Origin: Spartobacteria bacterium
Lineage (GTDB): Bacteria; Verrucomicrobiota; Verrucomicrobiia; Chthoniobacterales; Chthoniobacteraceae
Direction: 5' to 3'
Assembly: GCA_021324825.1 (NCBI GenBank)
Contig: JAJPII010000024.1
Coordinates: 1 to 40,997 of the forward strand
Length of the DNA: 40,997 nucleotides
The notes under the pieces are model-generated. The model was not told where the DNA came from, made no database searches, and was given only the letters and a program-made list of their open reading frames with translations. The position numbers and the translations under genes were made by a program. This document shows, piece by piece, positions 1 through 7,755 of this stretch; positions within the stretch are counted from its first letter, which is position 1, and each line of letters starts with the position of its first letter.

Positions 1-53
1 GGAGTTCTTCGCAACAGGAGCGTGGCGCCAACCTCCCACCCATCAACGCGCGC

Positions 54-777
54 ATGACTTCCCTGGCAGGACCCGATGCCATGGTCGTCATGCTTTCCGT
101 GGATCAGTTTATGGACATCGTTCTTCTTCACAAAGAGGGTCATTCCCTCCGGCAGATCGCCAAGCTCACCGGCCTGAGCCACAACACCATCCGGCGCGCT
201 CTGCGCCAGGGGCGTCCGGCTTCTTTTCGTCGCCCCGGCCTTCCAAACTCGAACCTTTCCACCCTTACCTCCGCGAGCGTTTCCTCCAGCACGGCCTTTC
301 CGCCATCCGCCTGACCCAGGAGATCATCCCCATGGGCTTTCGCGGCTCCGTCCAGATCGTTCGCCGCTTCCTCCATACTCTCAAAACCTCCCCCTCCTCG
401 AAGCTCACCGTCCGTTTCGAGACCCCTCCGGGCGAACAGGCCCAGGCCCATTGGGCCGAACTCGGCCGCTTCACTTCCCCATCCGGAGAACCGATCCGCC
501 TCTATACCTTCGTCATCGTCCTCTCTTTCTCCCGGATGCTCTATGCCGAGTTCACCCGCTCCATGCGCATCGAGACCCTGATCCGCTGCCATCAGAACGC
601 CTTCGCTTTCTTCGGCGGCTGGCCCCGTCACATCCTCTACGACAACATGCGCCAGGTCGCCGCCGGGCCGCAGCGCATCAATCCCCGCTTCCGCGACTTC
701 GCCGATCATCACGGTTTTGCCGTGCGCACCCATCGCCCCTACCGTCCGCGCACCAAGGGCAAGGTCGAGCGCATGGC
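54..777 (+). pseudogene. istA: istA-like IS21 transposase, N-terminal part, frameshifted
   Basis: Translation from the ATG at 90 gives a helix-turn-helix region typical of IS21 IstA (MLSVDQF, HSLRQIAKLTGLS, TIRRALRQG). Around 225-240 the reading switches to another frame, which continues PSKLEPFHPYLRERF and runs to KGKVERM at about 775, so one base has been gained or lost. The integrase-like core keeps YDNMRQ and the KGKVE glutamate region. Where the first catalytic Asp is expected (usually QVDW) the sequence reads QAHW. After KVERM the frame leaves IstA and IstB sequence starts in a third frame. An inactive fragment, normally about 500 residues when complete. Confidence 0.8.
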
Positions 778-1014
778 CTGGACGCCACCCAGGCCAGCAT
801 GCTCTTCCAGGTCATCTGCAACCGCTACGAGCGCAACCACGCCATCGTCATCACTTCCAACAAAGCCTTCTCCGATTGGGGGCAGGTCTTCGCCAATGAC
901 GCCGTCCTGGCCAGCGCCGCTCTCGACCGCCTCCTTCACCGTTCCACCGTTCTCAACATCAAAGGCGACAGTTACCGCCTGAAAGAAAAACACCAGGCAG
1001 GCCTCTTTCCAAAC
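778..1014 (+). pseudogene. istB: istB-like helper ATPase, C-terminal part only
   Basis: The frame starting at 778 reads LDATQASMLFQVICNRYER, then ITSNKAFSDWGQVF, LDRLLHRSTVLNIKGDSYRLKEK, the standard C-terminal third of IstB, the AAA+ ATPase that assists IS21 transposition. The Walker A and most of Walker B are missing because the sequence joins directly to the istA part at about 777. No stop follows at the usual place; the frame runs on through the IS end to 1215, which is consistent with decay. Clear similarity to the family by motif, no function expected. Confidence 0.75.
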
Positions 1015-1071
1015 CCCTTCTCAAACTCCTCACAAAAACACCCGCCCAACCCTGAAAAAAACCCCAAGGGC

Positions 1072-1122
1072 GGGTCAGTTCTCAACGAGCGATACCGGGT
1101 CAATTCTCAACGAGCGTTGACA
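1072..1122. repeat. IS21 right end with two tandem 20-bp repeats
   Basis: GGGTCAGTTCTCAACGAGCG at 1072-1091 is repeated with one change as GGGTCAATTCTCAACGAGCG at 1097-1116, followed by TTGACA to 1122. IS21-family elements carry such multiple terminal repeats as transposase binding sites, with the element ending in CA. This fixes the right boundary of the remnant. Confidence 0.7.
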
Positions 1123-1329
1123 GAGTTCACGTACCTAATCGGCGGCGGCCGATATTGCCGATTGCTGGTTGCGGGCAGATGCCGGCAAAGCTCTCGTGCG
1201 ACCTCGGGCGGATAGGTGCTCGCATCAATCACCTCATCTTTAGTTTAAAGCGTACCGGCAGCGGAATAGCCAGGATCGCCGGGGCGCACAGATACGCCCA
1301 ACGTGGGCCGAATTTCTTCTTCAGAGCGT
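1123..1329. other. unassigned spacer between two IS remnants
   Basis: About 200 bases between the IS21 right end and the start of recognisable IS256 transposase similarity. A reading frame open from 1155 leads into the transposase stub but its first 55-60 residues match nothing I recognise, so it is more likely junk from several insertions or deletions than a real gene start. No RNA gene or promoter could be supported. Confidence 0.4.
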
Positions 1330-1559
1330 CCATCCACAAGCATCTCAAGAGCACGAACATGCTGGAGCGCATCAACCAGGAGTTAAAGCGCCGCACGCAT
1401 GTGATCCGCATTTTTCCCAACGAGGCCAGTTGCCTGAGGCTGGTCCGGACCTTGGCGGCCGAGATCCACGAGGACTGGATCGAAGCGCATCGCTACCTGA
1501 GCATGGAGGCCTTGGCCGAGCAGCGCAAAGGCGCGGCAGTCGACCTCGTAGCGGCATGA
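1330..1559 (+). pseudogene. IS256-family (mutator-type) transposase, C-terminal stub
   Basis: The frame contains HLKSTNMLERINQELKRRT, then IRIFPNEASCLRLVRTL and EIHEDWIEAHRYL, the hallmark C-terminal block of IS256/mutator transposases, including the Glu of the DDE triad in NMLERINQE. A full protein is about 400 residues; only about 75 recognisable residues remain. The open frame starts earlier (1155), but similarity begins only near 1330. No terminal inverted repeat of this element was recognised. A dead fragment left by an older insertion. Confidence 0.75.
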
Positions 1560-1569
1560 CCACGGAGCC

Positions 1570-1668
1570 GGCTTATTCACAAAGCGGTTGCTCTGGCTTG
1601 GCGCCAGCGCCCGAGATGTGTGGCTCGGGCTGCCGCAACCTCGCCCTCCGGGCGTTTGTGAATAAGCC
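1570..1668. repeat. 99-bp inverted-repeat element, MITE-like
   Basis: GGCTTATTCACAAA at 1570-1583 is exactly complementary to TTTGTGAATAAGCC at 1655-1668. Inside are further complementary pairs: GGTTGC (1586-1591) with GCAACC (1635-1640), a CCCGAG/CTCGGG hairpin, and a CGCCC/GGGCG hairpin before the right arm. Ends of this kind resemble terminal repeats of some DDE insertion sequences, so this may be a non-autonomous derivative or a solo deletion product. It contains no coding capacity. Sits just after the transposase stub. Confidence 0.5.
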
Positions 1669-1784
1669 TCGCGTTATACCTTTTCCATCTCAATCCCATG
1701 ACCCCTATTTGCAGAACTTGACGGACACAACTAATCTTCGGGCGAAGCCTTCCCTATACGATCTAGTCCCTGTAAGCCGGATGT

Positions 1785-2258
1785 CTAGCTATTACCTTTA
1801 GCCAGCGGACTTAACACTGCTCTCTCAAAAGCAGCGTTAGAAGCGTCGCCTATTTTTCGCTCCTCAACTGTCGCCCCATCCGTCGAACGGTATTTAAACA
1901 ACCGTTCGTCGTTCTTCAAAATTGTCGCTTTCCATTGCTTGCCGATGTCTTTTTTCCAAATAGGAGTCGAAACGTGTTGAAGATCGAAGATGTAATGCTT
2001 ATCAATTACCTTCCAGTGCCCTGCGCTCTGGTAGGAAAGGGCAGGCTTCGCGTAGTCGTAAATCTGAATCTGCTTTCGCCTGTAAGTTCCATCTCCCTGC
2101 CGTAGAGTGATGGCATTCATTGTAGCACTACGTTCTTCCCAAAGTCCTGCCATCTTCTTTGCGGTCTGTCCTTGCAAGGACACCTGCGTCGACACGATGA
2201 ACAGAAGGATTATAATGGTGGTAAATGCCCTAGGCATAAAAATCGCTCCGAAGGCCAT
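1785..2258 (-). CDS. small exported protein of unknown function
   Basis: 157 residues from the ATG at 2258, whose A is shared with the TAA stop of the upstream reading frame (TAATG), implying translational coupling. Residues about 9-31 form a hydrophobic signal peptide (TTIIILLFIVSTQVSLQGQ); a second ATG at 2234 would give a more compact signal. The rest is polar and likely beta-rich (AGLWEERS, GHWKVIDKHYIFDL, RLFKYRSTDG), possibly a lipocalin-like fold, but I do not recognise the family. Base composition is visibly lower in GC than the core genes nearby, which fits an acquired origin. Because it is coupled to a transpeptidase-like domain it could be a periplasmic immunity protein; that is inference only. 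Confidence 0.55.
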   Translation of the reverse strand: MAFGAIFMPRAFTTIIILLFIVSTQVSLQGQTAKKMAGLWEERSATMNAITLRQGDGTYRRKQIQIYDYAKPALSYQSAGHWKVIDKHYIFDLQHVSTPIWKKDIGKQWKATILKNDERLFKYRSTDGATVEERKIGDASNAAFERAVLSPLAKGNS

Positions 2259-2605
2259 TACCTCATTGGCACTGCGACAGGAGAACCTCCGTAGTTAAAT
2301 ATCGTGAGAGTAGTTGGCTGACCTAAACTGGGATCCGCATCCATAAGCGCTCTTATCCTTGCAGCCGCCGAAGCCGCAACGGTTTGACAACCTCGCGAAT
2401 CGCCCCCTGCGATGTTCGCTTCAGGATGAATGTAAACATTATGGAACCCATGTCCAGCATCGCCTGGATTGGTGAGACCGGGCGCTATAACAGCTGGCGT
2501 TCCATTTGGAAAATGAGATGTCGGATCTGCGTCGTTTCTAGGTTGGATAGAATAGGTTCCCGGATAAATTCCGTGGCTTCCATCTTGAGGGGGCGCCGGG
2601 GGAGA
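2258..2605 (-). pseudogene. start-less fragment with L,D-transpeptidase-like motif
   Basis: 115 codons stay open from immediately after the ilvC stop to a TAA at 2260-2258. The only in-frame ATGs are near the end (residues 88 and 114), so this looks like the C-terminal domain of a protein whose front is gone. It reads SHGIYPGTYSI, then HNVYIHPEANIAGGDSRGCQ and TVAASAAARIRAL. The His followed by S-x-G-C resembles the H...SxGC signature of YkuD-type L,D-transpeptidases and of some peptidoglycan-targeting effectors. It overlaps the exported protein downstream by one base. I cannot tell whether it is expressed; a readthrough of the ilvC TGA would attach it to KARI, but decay is more likely. Confidence 0.5.
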
Positions 2606-3631
2606 TCAATACGCCGCCTGCGCGCCCTTGATGTTCTTCCGCTGGATCCACGGCATAAGCCCGCGGAGCCGCGCGCCGACTTTCTCTATCGGGTGCTGTT
2701 CGCCTTTTTTCAGCAGCCGGTTGTAATTCTTGCGGCCGGTCTTGTACTCGGCGATCCACTCTTTCGCGAACTTGCCGCTCTGGATGTTCTTCAGCGTCCG
2801 TTTCATCTCGGCTTTCACGGCCTTGCCGATGATTTTAGGGCCGACGGAGATGTCGCCGTACTTGGCGGTCTCGGAGATGGAAAAGCGCATGCCGCTGATG
2901 CCCGCCTCGTTGATGAGGTCGACGATGAGCTTTAGCTCGTGCAGGCACTCGAAATAGGCCATCTCGGGCTGGTAACCGGCTTCGATGAGGGTTTCGTAGC
3001 CTGCCTGGATGAGGGCGCTCGTGCCGCCGCAGAGGACGGCTTGTTCGCCGAAGAGGTCTGTCTCGGTTTCTTCTTTGAAGGTGGTCTCGAAGACGCCGCC
3101 CCGCGTGCCGCCGATGCCCTTCGCCCATGCGAGCGCGGTTTTCTTGGCCTTCTTGCTCGGGTTCTGGTAGATGGCGATGAGGGAGGGGACGCCTTTGCCT
3201 TCGGTGAACTGCCGGCGGACGATGTGCCCGGGCCCTTTCGGCGCGACCATGATGACGTCAACGTCTTTCGGTGGAACGATGGTCTTGAAGTGAATGGCGA
3301 ATCCGTGGCTGAAGAGGAGGGTTTTGCCCTTGGTCAGGTTCGGGGCGACATCGCGTTCATAAACGTCGGCGATCTTGAGGTCGGGCACGGCCATGAAGAT
3401 GATGTCGGCGCGCTTCACGGCTTCGGCGGTGTCGAGGACTTCGAACCCGCGCTCCTTGGCGACGGCGCGCGACTTGCTCTCGGGGTAAAGGCCGATGACG
3501 ACGTTGACGCCGCTCTCTTTGAGGTTGAGGGCGTGGGCGTGGCCTTGCGACCCGAAGCCGATGACGGCGCAGGTCTTGCCTTTGAGGGTTTCGAGGTCGG
3601 CGTCTTTGTCGGTGTAGATTTTGGCGGGCAT
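2606..3631 (-). CDS. ilvC: ketol-acid reductoisomerase (KARI, class I)
   Basis: Converts acetolactate or acetohydroxybutyrate to the dihydroxy acid in valine, isoleucine and leucine synthesis, in the cytoplasm. The start at 3631 ([12 protein letters not shown]) gives 341 residues, the usual class I length; the longer open frame to 3808 overlaps ilvN and is not needed. Rossmann motif [13 protein letters not shown] lies near residue 25, the Mg-binding block [14 protein letters not shown] in the middle, and the C-terminal [10 protein letters not shown] segment contacts substrate. The loop after the second strand reads GLYPESKS instead of the common GLRxGSxS, so cofactor preference may differ. 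11 bases downstream of ilvN, the same operon. Confidence 0.95.
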   Translation of the reverse strand: MPAKIYTDKDADLETLKGKTCAVIGFGSQGHAHALNLKESGVNVVIGLYPESKSRAVAKERGFEVLDTAEAVKRADIIFMAVPDLKIADVYERDVAPNLTKGKTLLFSHGFAIHFKTIVPPKDVDVIMVAPKGPGHIVRRQFTEGKGVPSLIAIYQNPSKKAKKTALAWAKGIGGTRGGVFETTFKEETETDLFGEQAVLCGGTSALIQAGYETLIEAGYQPEMAYFECLHELKLIVDLINEAGISGMRFSISETAKYGDISVGPKIIGKAVKAEMKRTLKNIQSGKFAKEWIAEYKTGRKNYNRLLKKGEQHPIEKVGARLRGLMPWIQRKNIKGAQAAY

Positions 3632-3642
3632 AAGGCTTGGGG

Positions 3643-4119
3643 TTATTCTTTGCGCGCGAGGGCTACTTTGCCCGTTCGCGTCAGGTCGTTGATTCCGAAG
3701 TTTTCCATGAGCAGGAGGAATTTGTTGATCTTGCTTTCGTTCCCCGTGACTTCGATCGAGACGTTCTTGTGCTGCACGTCGATGATCTTCGCGCGGAAGA
3801 TGTCGCATATCTGCATGACTTCGGCGCGCGTGGCGGAGTCCACGTTCACTCGCAGCAGGAGCAGTTCGCGATCCACATACTCGTCCTCGCGGAAATCCTG
3901 GATCTCGATGACGTCGACGAGTTTGTTCAACTGCTTGGTCACCTGCTCGAGCACGGCGTCGTCTCCGCGGACGACGATGGTCATGCGCGAGGTGGTGGAA
4001 TCCAGCGCGGGGCCGACATTCAGGGTGTCGATGTTGAACCCGCGGCCGCTGAACATGCCCGCTATGCGGGTCAAAACGCCGAATTTGTTCTCGACCAGGA
4101 CGGAGATTGTATGTCGCAT
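3643..4119 (-). CDS. ilvN: acetolactate synthase small (regulatory) subunit
   Basis: 158 residues, the normal size for the AHAS regulatory subunit that gives valine feedback control to the catalytic subunit. Begins [19 protein letters not shown], the classic ACT-domain entry, followed by GRGFNIDTL and SRMTIVV; the second half ([30 protein letters not shown]) matches the C-terminal ALS_ss_C domain. Directly precedes ilvC. The catalytic subunit gene ilvB, normally immediately upstream, is not here: the next gene upstream is a divergent HAD protein, so ilvB must be elsewhere. The divergent spacer of 41 bases must hold both promoters. Confidence 0.95.
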   Translation of the reverse strand: MRHTISVLVENKFGVLTRIAGMFSGRGFNIDTLNVGPALDSTTSRMTIVVRGDDAVLEQVTKQLNKLVDVIEIQDFREDEYVDRELLLLRVNVDSATRAEVMQICDIFRAKIIDVQHKNVSIEVTGNESKINKFLLLMENFGINDLTRTGKVALARKE

Positions 4120-4160
4120 CAGGGGTTTGCGATAGTCGGGAGATTTAAATCCATCGTCAA

Positions 4161-4859
4161 ATGCAAAATCCGGCCCGGATGGTTTTCTTCGACGCCGCGG
4201 GCACTTTGATCCACATCCCGCGCGGGGTCGGGTTCCATTATTCCCTCGTCGCCCGGCGGCTCGGGGCCGAACTGGACGAGAAAACCGTGGAGCGCGCTTT
4301 CCGCAAGGTGTGGAAAGCCATGCCGCCCCGTCCGACGACCAGGGCGCCTCGCGCGGGGGATGACCGCGGTTGGTGGCGCGCCCTGGTTGGGGCGGTTTTG
4401 GACGACATGGGAGCGGGCCTGGATCGCGACGCTTATTTCGAGGCGCTTTACCCGCACTTCGCGGAACCGGGGGTCTGGGAGTTGTATCCCGATGTTCCGC
4501 CGATTCTCAAGGAGCTCAAGGAACTCAAGGAGCTCAAGGAACGTTGCCGGCTGGGGATCATTTCGAATTTCGACGGCCGGTTGCGGACGCTCCTTTCGCA
4601 ATTCGGCATTCTCGGCTTTTTCGACGTGGTGGCCATCTCCAGCGAAATCGGCGCGGACAAACCCGACCCGTATATTTTTGAAGAAGCGCTGCGGCTGGCG
4701 GGCGTCGCGGCGTCCGAGGCGATCCATGTGGGGGATGATCCCGTCCACGATTGGCAAGGCGCGTCCGCCGCCGGGCTGCGGTGTTTCCAACTGAAGCGTC
4801 CGGAGAACTCACTGGCCGACCTGTTGCGCGGCGAGGACGTGGAAGCGTTTTTCCGTTAG
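4161..4859 (+). CDS. HAD-superfamily hydrolase, HDHD3/DREG-2-like
   Basis: 232 residues with the HAD fold: motif I is FFDAAGTL at about residue 9, motif II ISNFDGR, motif III Lys in GADKPDPYIF, motif IV HVGDDPVHD. The cap between residues 20 and 110 is helical, as in subfamily IA. Motif I lacks the second Asp of the standard DxD, as in the HDHD3/DREG-2 branch, so the usual general acid of a phosphatase is missing and substrate is unknown. Four 9-base tandem units at 4506-4541 encode LKELKELKELKE. Its 3' end overlaps the convergent DUF6941 gene by 51 bases. Confidence 0.85.
   Translation: MQNPARMVFFDAAGTLIHIPRGVGFHYSLVARRLGAELDEKTVERAFRKVWKAMPPRPTTRAPRAGDDRGWWRALVGAVLDDMGAGLDRDAYFEALYPHFAEPGVWELYPDVPPILKELKELKELKERCRLGIISNFDGRLRTLLSQFGILGFFDVVAISSEIGADKPDPYIFEEALRLAGVAASEAIHVGDDPVHDWQGASAAGLRCFQLKRPENSLADLLRGEDVEAFFR
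4506..4541 (+). repeat. four tandem 9-bp units coding LKE repeats
   Basis: CTCAAGGAG and CTCAAGGAA alternate for four in-frame copies inside the HAD gene, so the true period is 18 bases. Each unit codes LKE and extends an amphipathic helix just before the core strand leading to motif II. Such runs can change copy number by slippage without shifting frame. Confidence 0.8.
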
Positions 4860-5210
4860 AAGCTCGTCGTCGGCCAACAACTCGAAGGTGTAGAGCCCGG
4901 GGCGTTCGAAAACGATGTTTCGGAAGGAGAATCCGATCTCGACGACCTGGTTGGGATCGGCGAATTGCATCGTGCCGGAGGCTTTGAACATCTCCGCCTG
5001 GTCCTCCATCCGCACGCAACGGAGTTCGCCTTTCATCCCGCCCTGGCCGTTGGCCATCGCTACGTAGACGCAGATTTTCGGGTGTTGCGTCGGGAATTCG
5101 GTCGAAACGATGCTGTTGAACGTCCCTATGAGGGATTTCTTGTTCGTTCCTTCCTCGGAGATGAGTTCGTCGCAGAGGATGAACGCTTCGACCAGCGGTT
5201 TTTCCTTCAT
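4809..5210 (-). CDS. DUF6941-family protein
   Basis: 133 residues from the ATG at 5210, which overlaps the stop of the TPR gene by four bases (ATGA). Contains the family-like pattern FILCDELISEEGTNKKSLIGTF, then FPTQHPKICVYV, and a C-terminal half predicted to be beta strands (GLYTFELLADDELLTEKRF). The family has no known function; members resemble small beta-sandwich proteins. No signal peptide or membrane segment, so cytoplasmic. Coupling to the ExbB-ExbD-TPR genes suggests co-production with that envelope system. Family naming is from memory of the pattern. Confidence 0.7.
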   Translation of the reverse strand: MKEKPLVEAFILCDELISEEGTNKKSLIGTFNSIVSTEFPTQHPKICVYVAMANGQGGMKGELRCVRMEDQAEMFKASGTMQFADPNQVVEIGFSFRNIVFERPGLYTFELLADDELLTEKRFHVLAAQQVGQ

Positions 5211-7750
5211 AAGGGGGCGGAGACGGTCTTTGTCTTCAGTTGGTATTCCGGGTAGCGGCTTTGCAGGTTGTTCAGCACCTTTTGCGCCTCCGCGTCCTTG
5301 CCCGCTTTCTTCAGGGCCTCGTAGGCCTTCTCCATGGCCATGGGGGTTATCTCCGGGTCGTCGGAGAAGATGAGGGAGACGCTCAGGAAAACCCTCACGG
5401 CGTTGTCGTAATGGCCGCTGCCCATCTCGATGTCGCCCGAGAGCAGCCGCCCTTTTGCGTTCAGCGTCCCTTCCGGCTGGAGCGAGAGGGCGCTCTCCGC
5501 GGTTTTGCGCGCTTCGTCGTATTGTTTCAGCCCCAACTGCGCCTGCCCCAGCGCGAGCAGGCCGGTGGCTTGCGGCACGGCTTCCCCGCCCGCGACTTTC
5601 AGGTAGCTGCCGAAGGCTTCCGCCGCCTCGGAGTATTTCTCCTGCCGCAGCAGCGCGTTGCCGAGCAGGAGCCAATCGGCGGGCGTGGCTTCCTGCGCGC
5701 CGCGGGCGGTCAGTTCGGCCAGGTATTTCGCGGCGTTCGCGAAATCGTTCGCCTTGAAGAAGTCGGCGCCGAGCCAGCGCAGGATTTCCGCGGGCACCTT
5801 GCCCTTGCCTCCGCCGGTTGTGTAGATGTCCACCTCCTTCGCCAGCGCGGCCCGCTGGTCGCCCAGGTTGTAGTAGGAGAGCATGATGCGGAAGCTCGCC
5901 TTTTCGAAGAATTGCTCCTTGTCGAGTTTCCGCGCCGTCTCCAGCGGTTCGATCGCGCCTTTGTAGTCTTTGTTTTCATACGACGCCCAGCCGATGCAGT
6001 AGTTGGCCGTGGCGGCGGCGGGAGTCTTCGGGTAGTCGCTCAACAACTGGCGAAAGGCGTCGGCCATCCCTTTGTTGTCATCCTGCTTGCCGAGGATGGT
6101 CGCCTTCTGCTCGAGCGCGAACTCGCCTTCGACGGTCTTCGGGTAGGAGGCGGCGATCTCCTCGCAGTCCTTGAGAGCGGCGGCCAGGTCGGGCTTGCGT
6201 TCGTAGGCCATGGCGCGCTGGGCCAGGGCCTTGGGGATCAGTTTGTCGTTCGGGTATTCGGTGATGAAGATGGAAAACGCCTTGATCGCCTTGTCCGTTT
6301 CGCCCGTTTTCATGTAGCACCAGCCGAGCTTGAATTCCGCGTCGGCCTTGAAGGCTTCGGAGATGGCGGATTCGTCCAGCCCCTGGTACAGCGGGGCGGC
6401 CTGCGCGAAGTCCTTTTTCTTGAAGAAGTATTCGGCCTTCAGCAGGGCGAGTTGGTCCGTTTTGTCGGAGGAGGGGTTCGCGGTGAGGTAGGCGTTCACT
6501 TCGTGGATGAGATCGGGGTCGTCCGTGGAATAGAGGGTCAGGAGCCGGGTGTAGCGCGCTTCCTTCGCGGCGGGCGAATCGGGAGCGGAGGCTATGATCT
6601 CCTCGCAAGCCTTGCGGGCGGCTGCCTGGTCGCCCGCCTGCCGGTACATGTTCGCGGCCAGGAGCATCGCCTCGGGCTTGTCTTCGGCGGAGAGATCGGC
6701 CAGCGTTTTCGTGTAGGTGTCGAGGAACTCCTTTTTTTTGCCCGCGTTGTAGTCGATCCGCAGCAGGCCGAAAGCGGCGACCGCCTTGAGCTTGCCGGCG
6801 TCGGGCATGGACATCGCTTTTTTCAACCCGGCGGCCGCCTTGTCGTAGTGTCCGAGGTCGGTCTCGATCAACGCCGCCTTCACGGTGGCCTCGGCTTTCA
6901 TGGAGTTCTTGCCGGTCTCTTGCGCGATGATCTCCAGTTGCTGCAGGGCGTCATTGCGCCTGCCGGCATCGAGCAGCAACTGCGCGAGGGAAAACCGGGC
7001 GTAGTCGCGGAACGGGTTGTTTCCCTTCGTTTGCAGCAGGTCGGAGTAGATGTCGATGGCCTCGGAATTCTGGTGCAGGTTCTCCAGGCTGCGCGCCCCG
7101 TAGAATTTGGCGGCGTTGACGACGGCGGGGTCCTTGTCGCGCACGGAAGCCTGGCGGAAGTAGGGCGCGGCGTCGTCGTAATCCTTCTCCTGGTAAAAGA
7201 GGTCCGCCAGTCTGTAGGCCGCCGCGCCCACGAAATCGCCCTCCGTGAAAGTGGAGAGGAGCATCGAGTAGCTGTTCTTCGCGGCGTTGGTGTTGCCCAT
7301 CTTGTTGTAGCACTCCCCCAGGCGGAAGAGGGCCGTCTGGCGATCCGCGCCGTTGCCGTAGAGGCCCAGGTAGCGCTCGTATTCCGGCGCGGCCAGTTCG
7401 TACATCTTCCGGGCGTACAGGCCGTTGGCGAGGTTTATCTGCGCTTTGTCCATGGTCTGGCCGACATTGGGCGCCACGCGGATTTCGTCTTTCGCGGGCG
7501 ACTCGGCAGCCGCGGGAGTGGGCGTGGCGGAGGGGCGGAAGACGGGTTCCGCGCGCGGGACCGGCGAGGGGCGCGGGGCGGGTTTGTCGAAGTCGAAGGG
7601 GACGGCGGGCGGGGCGGGAGGCTCGTTGGCCGGCGCCGGCGTTTCGGACTGCACCGGCTGCGCCCTGCGCACGGGCATCTCGAATTGCTGCGCGCAAAGC
7701 GGCGCGGGGAGGAACGTGCAGATTGCCAGAAGGACCGGAATCGCGCGCAC
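5207..7750 (-). CDS. large exported TPR-repeat protein of the ExbB/ExbD operon
   Basis: 847 residues from a GTG start, with signal peptide (RAIPVLLAICTFLPAPLCAQ), a Pro/Ala-rich linker to about residue 85, then tetratricopeptide repeats across nearly all the remainder (for example FRLGECYNKMGNTNAAKNSY, FKLGWCYMKTGETDKAIKAF, LLLGNALLRQEKYSEAAEAF). It looks like an oversized relative of YbgF/CpoB-type periplasmic TPR proteins that work with Tol-Pal. Five bases after exbD, so translated with it. Likely a periplasmic scaffold for an energised Tol- or Ton-like complex; partner proteins cannot be named from sequence. Confidence 0.85.
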   Translation of the reverse strand: MRAIPVLLAICTFLPAPLCAQQFEMPVRRAQPVQSETPAPANEPPAPPAVPFDFDKPAPRPSPVPRAEPVFRPSATPTPAAAESPAKDEIRVAPNVGQTMDKAQINLANGLYARKMYELAAPEYERYLGLYGNGADRQTALFRLGECYNKMGNTNAAKNSYSMLLSTFTEGDFVGAAAYRLADLFYQEKDYDDAAPYFRQASVRDKDPAVVNAAKFYGARSLENLHQNSEAIDIYSDLLQTKGNNPFRDYARFSLAQLLLDAGRRNDALQQLEIIAQETGKNSMKAEATVKAALIETDLGHYDKAAAGLKKAMSMPDAGKLKAVAAFGLLRIDYNAGKKKEFLDTYTKTLADLSAEDKPEAMLLAANMYRQAGDQAAARKACEEIIASAPDSPAAKEARYTRLLTLYSTDDPDLIHEVNAYLTANPSSDKTDQLALLKAEYFFKKKDFAQAAPLYQGLDESAISEAFKADAEFKLGWCYMKTGETDKAIKAFSIFITEYPNDKLIPKALAQRAMAYERKPDLAAALKDCEEIAASYPKTVEGEFALEQKATILGKQDDNKGMADAFRQLLSDYPKTPAAATANYCIGWASYENKDYKGAIEPLETARKLDKEQFFEKASFRIMLSYYNLGDQRAALAKEVDIYTTGGGKGKVPAEILRWLGADFFKANDFANAAKYLAELTARGAQEATPADWLLLGNALLRQEKYSEAAEAFGSYLKVAGGEAVPQATGLLALGQAQLGLKQYDEARKTAESALSLQPEGTLNAKGRLLSGDIEMGSGHYDNAVRVFLSVSLIFSDDPEITPMAMEKAYEALKKAGKDAEAQKVLNNLQSRYPEYQLKTKTVSAPL

Positions 7751-7755
7751 TTAAA

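Larger units (their letters stand above)
1..1122 (+). mobile_element. IS21-family insertion sequence remnant
   Basis: This stretch holds the 5' part of an istA transposase joined to the 3' part of an istB helper ATPase, followed by a recognisable IS21 right end at 1072-1122. The left end is not visible and probably lies before the window. A complete IS21 element is about 2-2.5 kb, so roughly 1.5 kb including the rest of istA and the istB Walker motifs has been lost. With a frameshift in istA as well, the copy cannot be autonomous. The boundary at 1122 is inferred from the end repeats and a terminal TTGACA; target-site duplications were not found. Confidence 0.8.

Noticed and set aside
2606..3808. 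Longer KARI start at 3808
   Set aside because: The extra 59 residues overlap ilvN and match nothing; MPAKIY at 3631 gives the family length.
2939..4135. 398-codon plus-strand frame opposite ilvC and ilvN
   Set aside because: Shadow of ilvC/ilvN; no domain.
4506..4541. CRISPR-like or regulatory repeat
   Set aside because: Units are in-frame within a coding sequence, contiguous, with no spacers.
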